Shown here: piece by piece, positions 58,619-64,000 of the stretch
Numbering within the stretch: position 1 is the first letter of the stretch
How the letters are laid out: the number at the start of each line of letters is the position of its first letter
Assembly: GCF_002161445.1 (NCBI RefSeq)
Contig: NZ_NFHT01000001.1
Location: 248,001-312,000 of the forward strand
Reading direction: 5' to 3'
Source of the DNA: Alistipes sp. An66
GTDB lineage: Bacteria > Bacteroidota > Bacteroidia > Bacteroidales > Rikenellaceae
DNA: 64,000 nucleotides
The notes under the pieces: generated by a model
The model's database searches: none
What the model saw: only the letters and a program-made list of their open reading frames with translations
What the model was told of the DNA's origin: nothing
Translations under genes and position numbers: made by a program

Positions 58619-59275
58619 ATGACACTTCACGTTCTCTCGCAACAGAACACGGTCCTGAACAAATTCATCGCGGAGATCCGCGACCGTCAGATCCAGAAGG
58701 ATTCGATGCGCTTCCGCCGGAATATGGAACGCATCGGTGAGATCACGGCCTATGAGATCTCGAAGGCGCTGCATTACCGTCCGACGGTTGTCGAGACGCC
58801 GCTCGGGGAGGCCGAGGTGGCCGTGATCGACGACCAGCTGGTGATTGCGACGATTCTCCGCGCGGGTCTGCCCTACCACCAGGGATTCCTGAACTACTTC
58901 GACGATGCGCAGAACGCCTTTGTCTCGGCCTACCGCAAGAGCACGAAGGACGGGAAATTCAAGGTGAAGGTGGAGTATATCTCGTGCGGAAGCCTGGAAG
59001 GGAAGACGCTGCTGCTGGTGGACCCGATGCTGGCGACGGGTTCGTCGCTGGTTCTGACCTACAATGCGCTGTGTGAGAAGGGCGGCACGCCGGCCCATAC
59101 GCATGTGGCGGCGGTCGTGGCCAGCGAGCAGGGCATCGACTATGCGATGAAGCACATGCCGCGTCAGACGACGACGATCTGGACGGCGGTGGTGGATGAG
59201 GAGCTGACCTCCCGATCCTATATCGTTCCCGGCATCGGGGATGCGGGTGACCTGGCCTACGGAGAGAAGATCTGA
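58619..59275 (+). CDS. upp: Uracil phosphoribosyltransferase
   Basis: 218-residue pyrimidine-salvage enzyme that makes UMP from uracil and PRPP. It has ATILRAGLPYHQGFL, the PRPP-binding motif LLVDPMLATGSSL and the C-terminal uracil-binding region YIVPGIGDAGDLAYG. Length is normal. It lies between hflX and an LTA-synthase-like gene with gaps of 20 and 6 bases, so the three may be cotranscribed. Confidence 0.96.
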   Translation: MTLHVLSQQNTVLNKFIAEIRDRQIQKDSMRFRRNMERIGEITAYEISKALHYRPTVVETPLGEAEVAVIDDQLVIATILRAGLPYHQGFLNYFDDAQNAFVSAYRKSTKDGKFKVKVEYISCGSLEGKTLLLVDPMLATGSSLVLTYNALCEKGGTPAHTHVAAVVASEQGIDYAMKHMPRQTTTIWTAVVDEELTSRSYIVPGIGDAGDLAYGEKI

Positions 59276-59281
59276 TCGGTG

Positions 59282-61123
59282 ATGAAGCGGAAATTCGGGT
59301 TCGTATTCGCGGTGTTTGCCGCCACGGTGCTGGTGATGGCGTTGCAGAAGCCGGTATTTCTGGCGTGGTACGCCGCGGGGGCGCCCGGAACGGGAATCGG
59401 CGACTGGCTGGCGGTGTTGCGGCACGGGCTGTCGCTCGACCTGACCGTGGCGGGCTATGTGACGGCGCTGCCGCTGCTCGTCACGCTGGCGACGCTGTGG
59501 ATCCGCCTTCCGGAACGGCTCGGACGCCGGATCCTGACGGGTTATTTCGTGCTGGTTTCGGTGCTGACGGCCGTGATTTTTGCGGTCGACGTGGCGCTTT
59601 ACGGCTATTGGGGGTTCCGGCTGGATTCGACGATCCTGATCTACCTTTCGGATCCGAAGGAGGCGATGGCGAGCGTTGATTTCTGGCTGGGAGTGCGCCA
59701 GACCCTGCTGGCTGCGGTCTACGCCGGACTGATGATCTTCCTCTACCGGCGCGTGACGCGGCTCTTCGACGGCGAGCCGACGGGCTGGCGGACGGCCCTG
59801 CCGGGGAGTCTGGCGATGCTGCTGCTGGCGGGATTCGATTTTCTGGCGATCCGCGGCGGGGTGGGCCCCTCGACGGCCAACGTCTCGAAGGTCTATTTCA
59901 GCCCGACGATGTTTCTGAACCATGCCGCGACGAATCCTGTTTTTTCGTTCCTTTCGAGCCTCGGGGACCGGAACGAGGATTACGCGGCCGCTTATCCCTT
60001 TTACGGGGAGGAGGAGCGTGCGGCGCGCTTCGAGGAGCTGCGGGGCAACGGTGCTGCTGCTGCGGCCCCGACGGAACGGGTGCTGACGACCGATCGCCCG
60101 AATGTGGTGATCGTGATTCTGGAAAGTTTTGCCCGCACGGTGATGGACGAGCGGGTGGACGGCGAGTGGGTGATGCCGAACATGCAGCGGCTGAAATCGG
60201 AGGGGGTGTGGTTCGAGAACTTCTTCGCCAACTCCTTCCGCACGGACCGCGGAGAGGTTGCGATTTTGAGCGGATTCCCGGCGCAGACGAACCTGTCGAT
60301 CATGAAACTCCCGGCGAAGGCGCACGGACTGCCCTCGATTGCGCGGACGCTGGCTGCGGCGGGCTACGCGACGAGTTTCACCTACGGCGGGGACCTGAAC
60401 TTCACGAATCAGGCCTCGTACATGTATGCCACGGGGTGGCAGGAGCTGATCTGGCAGAAGGACCTGCCTTTCGGCCCGAATTTTTCGAAGTGGGGTTACG
60501 ACGATTCGCTGGTGTGCGACTGGTTTGCCGACCGGGTGATCGCTCTGGACAAATCCGGCGAACCGTTCCTGGCCGGGTTGCTGACGTTGAGCAGCCACGA
60601 GCCGTTCGATGTTCCCTATGCGAAGTTCGAGGACAAGATCCTGAATGGCATGGCCTTTTCGGACGACTGCGTGGGTCGGATGCTCGACCGGCTGAAAGCC
60701 TCTCCGGCATGGGAGAACCTGCTGGTGGTGCTGGTTGCCGACCACGGCTACCCCTATCCGCGAACGCTGACCTACAACGAGCCGCTGCGGCACCGGATTC
60801 CGATGATCTGGACGGGCGGAGCGGTTTCGGGCCCGCGGATCGTGGATGCCTATGCCTCGCAGATCGACCTGGCGGCGACGCTGCTGGGGCAGCTGGGGCT
60901 CCCGCATGCGGATTTCGATTACAGCAAGGACATCTTCGCGCCGACCCCGCCGCGGAAGTTCGCCTACTATACGTTCAACGACGGCTTCGGCGTGGTGGAT
61001 GCTGTGGGTGAGGCGATCTGGGACGCCACGGGCGACCGGGTCGTCACGGCGACGGATCCCGACCTGCTGGACGTGGGTCGGACGCTGTTGCAGACGACCT
61101 ATACGGACATCGGGCGCCGCTGA
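59282..61123 (+). CDS. LTA-synthase-family sulfatase (membrane phosphoglycerol or phosphoethanolamine transferase)
   Basis: 613-residue protein. Four to five N-terminal helices (residues 5-200) are followed by an alkaline-phosphatase-fold domain in the periplasm: metal-binding Glu in VIVILESFART, the nucleophilic Thr in SFRTDRGEVAILSGFP, LSSHEPFDVPY and VLVADHGYPYP. It belongs to the LtaS/MdoB-like group. Gram-negative relatives add phosphoglycerol or phosphoethanolamine to glycans or lipid A; the target here is unknown. The ATG at 59282 is used, 6 bases after upp. Confidence 0.9.
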   Translation: MKRKFGFVFAVFAATVLVMALQKPVFLAWYAAGAPGTGIGDWLAVLRHGLSLDLTVAGYVTALPLLVTLATLWIRLPERLGRRILTGYFVLVSVLTAVIFAVDVALYGYWGFRLDSTILIYLSDPKEAMASVDFWLGVRQTLLAAVYAGLMIFLYRRVTRLFDGEPTGWRTALPGSLAMLLLAGFDFLAIRGGVGPSTANVSKVYFSPTMFLNHAATNPVFSFLSSLGDRNEDYAAAYPFYGEEERAARFEELRGNGAAAAAPTERVLTTDRPNVVIVILESFARTVMDERVDGEWVMPNMQRLKSEGVWFENFFANSFRTDRGEVAILSGFPAQTNLSIMKLPAKAHGLPSIARTLAAAGYATSFTYGGDLNFTNQASYMYATGWQELIWQKDLPFGPNFSKWGYDDSLVCDWFADRVIALDKSGEPFLAGLLTLSSHEPFDVPYAKFEDKILNGMAFSDDCVGRMLDRLKASPAWENLLVVLVADHGYPYPRTLTYNEPLRHRIPMIWTGGAVSGPRIVDAYASQIDLAATLLGQLGLPHADFDYSKDIFAPTPPRKFAYYTFNDGFGVVDAVGEAIWDATGDRVVTATDPDLLDVGRTLLQTTYTDIGRR

Positions 61124-61141
61124 AAATACCGTGTTTTAGGT

Positions 61142-61173
61142 ATTGCGGCACAGCGCTTGTCTCTCTATATTTG
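61142..61173 (+). promoter_or_regulatory. Promoter for the hemerythrin-LuxR/CDF operon
   Basis: ATTG (61142-61145), a 20-base spacer and TATATTTG (61166-61173) fit the TTTG/TAnnTTTG promoter pattern with one -33 mismatch. The ATG follows 25 bases later. Confidence 0.7.
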
Positions 61174-61198
61174 CGGCGGAAGAAAAATACCTGTTTCT

Positions 61199-62131
61199 AT
61201 GTATAAATCCGGAGGATACGGCGGCGATGACCGCATGTGCGACCTGGTCTGCGACCGCTATTCGGTGTTGCAGGTGATGAGTCGTTTCGGCATTGCATTG
61301 GGCTTCGGCGACAAGACGATCGCGGAGGTCTGCACGGACAACAAGGTGGATACGGCGACGTTTCTGGCAGTGGTGAACCTGCTGATGAATTTCGGCAACG
61401 GCGAAGAGCTGGCCGAAGAGGTCTCGGTGCGGGCCCTGACGGACTACCTGCACAATTCGCACGGTTATTTTCTGGACTTCCGGCTTCCGGCCATCCGCCG
61501 CAAACTGATCGAGGCGGTTGACTGTTCGCAGAGCGACGTTTCGTTTGCGATCATGCGCTTTTTTGACGAGTATGCGGCCGAGGTCCAGCGGCACATGGCC
61601 TATGAGGAGCAGACGGTCTTTCCGTACGTGGAGTCGCTGCTTGCCGGGGAGAAGAACACGACCTATTCGATGGAGATCTTCCGCCGGCAGCACGATCAGG
61701 TGGATGCGAAGTTGCGCGAGTTGAAGAACATCATCATCAAATACTACCCGTCGGGGAGTACGAACGAGCTGAACGGCGTGCTGTTCGACATCTTCACGTG
61801 CGAGCGGGAGCTTGCGTCGCACAACGCCGTGGAGGACGAGATCTTCATCCCGGCGGTGGAGCGTCTGGCGGCCACGGGGCCCCGGTCTGCGAAGCCCGAA
61901 CCGTTGAGCACGCGCGAGAAGGAGATCATCGTCTGCGTGGTGAAGGGGATGACGAACAAGCAGATCGCCGATGCGCTCTGCATTTCGGCGCATACGGTCA
62001 TCACGCACCGGCGGAACATCGCCGCGAAGTTGCAGATCCACTCGGCGGCGGGTCTTACGATCTACGCCATCGTGAACAAACTGGTCGAACTCTCCGAAAT
62101 CAAGGACACTCTGCCCGAACCACAGCCATGA
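61199..62131 (+). CDS. Hemerythrin/RIC-domain transcriptional regulator with LuxR-type HTH
   Basis: 310-residue fusion. Residues 18-75 resemble the ScdA_N/DUF542 domain but lack the usual paired cysteines (GIALGFGDKTIAEVC). Residues 80-225 form a hemerythrin-like domain with ligands spaced as in YtfE/RIC proteins: His88, His132 and Glu136 in RHMAYEEQTVFP, His165 in RRQHDQ, His208 and Glu212 in SHNAVEDEIFIP. Residues 236-300 are a LuxR/GerE helix-turn-helix (LSTREKEIIVCVVKGMTNKQ). It therefore looks like a di-iron sensor of oxygen, NO or redox state that controls transcription. The downstream CDF gene overlaps by four bases (ATGA). Confidence 0.85.
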   Translation: MYKSGGYGGDDRMCDLVCDRYSVLQVMSRFGIALGFGDKTIAEVCTDNKVDTATFLAVVNLLMNFGNGEELAEEVSVRALTDYLHNSHGYFLDFRLPAIRRKLIEAVDCSQSDVSFAIMRFFDEYAAEVQRHMAYEEQTVFPYVESLLAGEKNTTYSMEIFRRQHDQVDAKLRELKNIIIKYYPSGSTNELNGVLFDIFTCERELASHNAVEDEIFIPAVERLAATGPRSAKPEPLSTREKEIIVCVVKGMTNKQIADALCISAHTVITHRRNIAAKLQIHSAAGLTIYAIVNKLVELSEIKDTLPEPQP

Positions 62132-63045
62132 AACCCGAACCGGACCCTCACAGCCACCATCATCACCATCATCACACCCACACGTTGACCTCGCTGAACC
62201 GGGCCTTTCTGTGGGGTATTTCGCTCAATGCGGGCTTCGTGCTCGTGGAGTTCGCCGTGGGACTCTGGTACGGGTCGATGGGCCTTCTCTCCGACGCGGG
62301 GCATAACCTCTCGGATGTGGCGAGCCTGTTGCTGGCGATGCTGGCCTTCCGGCTGGCGCAGGCGCACGCGACGCCGCGCTATACCTACGGATACAAGAAG
62401 AGCACGGTGCTGATCTCGCTGTTGAATTCGGTGATCCTGCTGATTGCCGTCGGGGTGATCGTCGCCGAGAGCGTCGGGCGGATGCTGCATCCCGAGTCGG
62501 TCGTGGGCGGCGCGATTGCGTGGACGGCGGGCATCGGCGTTCTGGTCAACGGATTCACGGCGTGGCTTTTCCTGAAAGACAAGGAGCGGGATCTGAATGT
62601 CAAGGGCGCCTATCTGCACATGGCCGCCGATGCGTTGGTATCGGTCGGTGTGTTGGTTTCGGGCGTCGTGATTTCGTGGACGGGATGGACGCTGATCGAC
62701 CCGATCGTGGGTCTGGCCGTCGCGGGGGTGATCGTAGCTTCGGTGTGGTCGCTGACGCGTGACAGCCTGCGTCTGTCACTGGACGGAGTGCCTGCGGGCA
62801 TCGACATCCCGGAACTGACGCGGCAGATGACCGCCGTCCCGGGAGTGCAGGCGGTCCATCACATCCATGTCTGGGCTTTGAGCACGACGGAGAATGCCCT
62901 GACAGCCCATATCGTGCTGGCGGATTTCTCGGAACAGGAGCGGATCAAGCACGATCTGAAAACGCTGTTGCAGGTTTCGGGCATCCCCCATGCGACGCTC
63001 GAATTCGAGACCGAGTCGGAGCATTGTGCCGATTTTTGCGATTGA
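62128..63045 (+). CDS. Cation diffusion facilitator (CDF/ZnT-type) metal efflux transporter
   Basis: 305-residue inner-membrane antiporter. A His-rich cytoplasmic N-terminus (PHS, then seven consecutive His, then THT) is followed by six membrane helices with the metal-site motifs SDAGHNLSDV (helix 2) and HMAADALVSVGV (helix 5), and a C-terminal cytoplasmic domain with HHIHVWALS. The HxxxD/DxxxD pattern suggests zinc, with cobalt or iron possible. The ATG overlaps the regulator's stop, so the two are coupled. A Cys-rich end (ESEHCADFCD) may bind metal too. Confidence 0.93.
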   Translation: MKPEPDPHSHHHHHHHTHTLTSLNRAFLWGISLNAGFVLVEFAVGLWYGSMGLLSDAGHNLSDVASLLLAMLAFRLAQAHATPRYTYGYKKSTVLISLLNSVILLIAVGVIVAESVGRMLHPESVVGGAIAWTAGIGVLVNGFTAWLFLKDKERDLNVKGAYLHMAADALVSVGVLVSGVVISWTGWTLIDPIVGLAVAGVIVASVWSLTRDSLRLSLDGVPAGIDIPELTRQMTAVPGVQAVHHIHVWALSTTENALTAHIVLADFSEQERIKHDLKTLLQVSGIPHATLEFETESEHCADFCD

Positions 63046-63193
63046 TCGCCTGTTTTTGTCCGGAACTTCGACGTCGGCCGAAATTCCGATCCGAAGAGTT
63101 GGGGTTGCAGTTGTCCGTTTGGAAGAAGGGCACGATCTTTGCGGTTGTAAAAGGGAAGGGTTTCAAGGAGTGAGAGTGACGCAACTTTTGAGT

Positions 63194-63222
63194 ACCGGTC
63201 TGTTTTCAGACCGGTCTTTTTT
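63194..63222. terminator. Terminator between the CDF gene and yidD
   Basis: A perfect 9-bp stem ACCGGTCTG / CAGACCGGT with a TTTT loop, followed by CTTTTTT. It lies 148 bases after the CDF stop and 2 before the yidD stop on the other strand; for yidD the A residues are absent, so it is mainly a plus-strand terminator. Confidence 0.8.
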
Positions 63223-63224
63223 CG

Positions 63225-63485
63225 TTACGGCACGGGATCGTATCCGCTTCCGCCCCAGGGATGGCATTTGGCGAGCCGGCGCAGGGTGAGCCAGAGACCC
63301 TTGACGGGCCCGTATTTGCGCAGAGCTTCGAGTGCGTATTGCGAGCATGTGGGGGTAAACCGGCACGACGGGGGCGTGAGGGGAGAGATGCAGAGCTGGT
63401 AGAACCGCACGAGAAGGATCAGCGGGAAGGCGCAGATCCGTTTACAGACGTTCAGCGACCGTTTCCAGAATTCTGCGGACTGCAT
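63225..63485 (-). CDS. yidD: Membrane protein insertion efficiency factor YidD
   Basis: 86-residue small protein that assists YidC-dependent membrane insertion. The family signature [28 protein letters not shown] (cut here to key parts: [18 protein letters not shown]) and the C-terminal [14 protein letters not shown] are both present. The gene overlaps rnpA by 44 bases, a known bacterial arrangement. Confidence 0.96.
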   Translation of the reverse strand: MQSAEFWKRSLNVCKRICAFPLILLVRFYQLCISPLTPPSCRFTPTCSQYALEALRKYGPVKGLWLTLRRLAKCHPWGGSGYDPVP

Positions 63486-63810
63486 GTGAGATGGTTTTTG
63501 CGGGCAGGAGTTCTTTCGAGGAGTAGATGAGCGCGAGGTCGAGGTTGAGCGGAGCGCCTTCGGTGAGCATCTGTTTTTGCAGGCGGTAAGCCTCTTTGGT
63601 CCTGCGGCGCAGGAGGTTTCGTCTGTTGGCCCGTTTGTGGAATTTCTTGGGAACGGAGAAGAGGACTTCGACGCTTCGTTCGGTATCGGGTTCGGCGAAC
63701 CAGACGTACCGGAACGGGAAAATGAATCCACTCTCCCCGGACTCGAAGAGACGGCGTACTGCACCCAGCGAGCGGAGTCTTTCGTTGCGGGGAAGCGAAT
63801 GCGCGGACAT
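63442..63810 (-). CDS. rnpA: Ribonuclease P protein component
   Basis: 122-residue protein subunit of RNase P, which matures tRNA 5' ends. The N-terminus has [19 protein letters not shown] and the central RNR signature is [19 protein letters not shown]. The length is normal. In many bacteria rpmH precedes rnpA; here the 190 bases upstream hold no ribosomal protein L34 gene, as is common in Bacteroidetes. The yidD gene begins inside its 3' end. Confidence 0.95.
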   Translation of the reverse strand: MSAHSLPRNERLRSLGAVRRLFESGESGFIFPFRYVWFAEPDTERSVEVLFSVPKKFHKRANRRNLLRRRTKEAYRLQKQMLTEGAPLNLDLALIYSSKELLPAKTISHAVRRILETVAERL

Positions 63811-63955
63811 GTTGTGGATTTTTGGGTTTTCCGGAGCGTTTGTCTATCCGGTTTCTGTGATTTTCTGTCTGTATCCGGTTTTCAGCACCGGAGGTCTCTT
63901 CTTTTCAACGGGACAGCCGTCTTCTCATTTATACGTTCATCGTTTTCCCTTTTCT

Positions 63956-64000
63956 GCGCCCTTCTCTGCTGCGCCCTTCTCTGCTGTGCCCTTCTCTGCT
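63956..64000. repeat. 15-bp tandem repeat at the window edge
   Basis: Three consecutive units GCGCCCTTCTCTGCT, GCGCCCTTCTCTGCT and GTGCCCTTCTCTGCT, running to the last base, so more copies may follow. A partial unit (CCCTTTTCT) precedes. The stretch from 63840 is pyrimidine-rich and contains no gene. Confidence 0.9.

Noticed and set aside
62128-62190. Seven consecutive histidines looking like an engineered tag
   Set aside because: The His-rich N-terminus is natural for CDF transporters and continues into an irregular HSH/THT context encoded by mixed CAC/CAT codons.
1-64000. tRNA, rRNA, riboswitch and CRISPR signals
   Set aside because: Reading both strands I found no cloverleaf with TTCGA-type loops, no rRNA-like sequence and no regularly spaced repeats with unique spacers.

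Overview
The window looks like a chromosomal segment of a GC-rich Bacteroidales bacterium, most like Alistipes (Rikenellaceae). This is inferred from gene content and promoters; no database was searched. The evidence is: roughly 60% GC coding DNA; repeated -7 elements of the Bacteroidetes form TAnnTTTG (TATCTTTG, TACCTTTG, TATATTTG) ahead of genes; a Bacteroidetes-style MraY with an enlarged loop; DUF4296 and Ig-like lipoproteins; a PASTA/RluD pair; and a phosphate-selective-type porin. I saw no rRNA, tRNA or CRISPR array.

Layout. 1-5766 (+): end of a cell-wall (dcw) cluster, murE (5' cut)-mraY-murD-ftsW, then a small S4 RNA-binding protein instead of murG. 5877-8264 (-): pth, rplY and galE. 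8672-10343 (+): kbl and an Lrp/AsnC regulator. 10680-15983 (-): KdsC phosphatase, a DUF2520 oxidoreductase-like protein, a BrkB-type membrane protein, a THUMP-like methyltransferase and a short ComEC. 16017-24199 (-): nine tightly packed phage-morphogenesis genes (two tail-like proteins, a small helical protein, ClpP-like protease, capsid candidate, portal, connector-like, holin, P5-like lysin) with no visible terminase, tape measure, integrase or phage regulator. 24200-24579 is a non-coding divergent region with a cluster of DnaA-box-like sites and an AT-rich stretch.

24580-36026 (+): an internally shortened MqnA-like protein, CorA, a polysaccharide flippase, holB, folK, three envelope genes, rbfA, a LolC/E-type permease, a DUF4296 lipoprotein and a small protein. 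36275-37171 (-): a Xer recombinase. 37242-45406 (+): prmA, recO, a small secreted protein, a porin, a YeiH-type transporter and two nearly identical S41-family proteins in tandem. 45467-51795 (-): a YgiQ-type radical SAM protein, RluD, a PASTA protein, an LptF/G permease and tgt. 51855-55336 (+): glycosyltransferase, ECF sigma factor, rsmG, an HXXEE membrane protein and an AT-rich orphan gene. 55362-56393 (-): rlmN. 56573-63045 (+): TonB, hflX, upp, an LTA-synthase-like sulfatase, a hemerythrin-LuxR regulator coupled to a metal-efflux pump. 63225-63810 (-): yidD and rnpA, followed by a 15-bp tandem repeat running off the end.

Most of the window is housekeeping (envelope synthesis, translation, RNA modification). 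The parts that stand out are the terminase-less phage cassette with the DnaA-box-like cluster beside it, the hemerythrin-regulator/CDF pair, the tandem S41 genes, and four exactly nine-base G/C homopolymers just behind stop codons.
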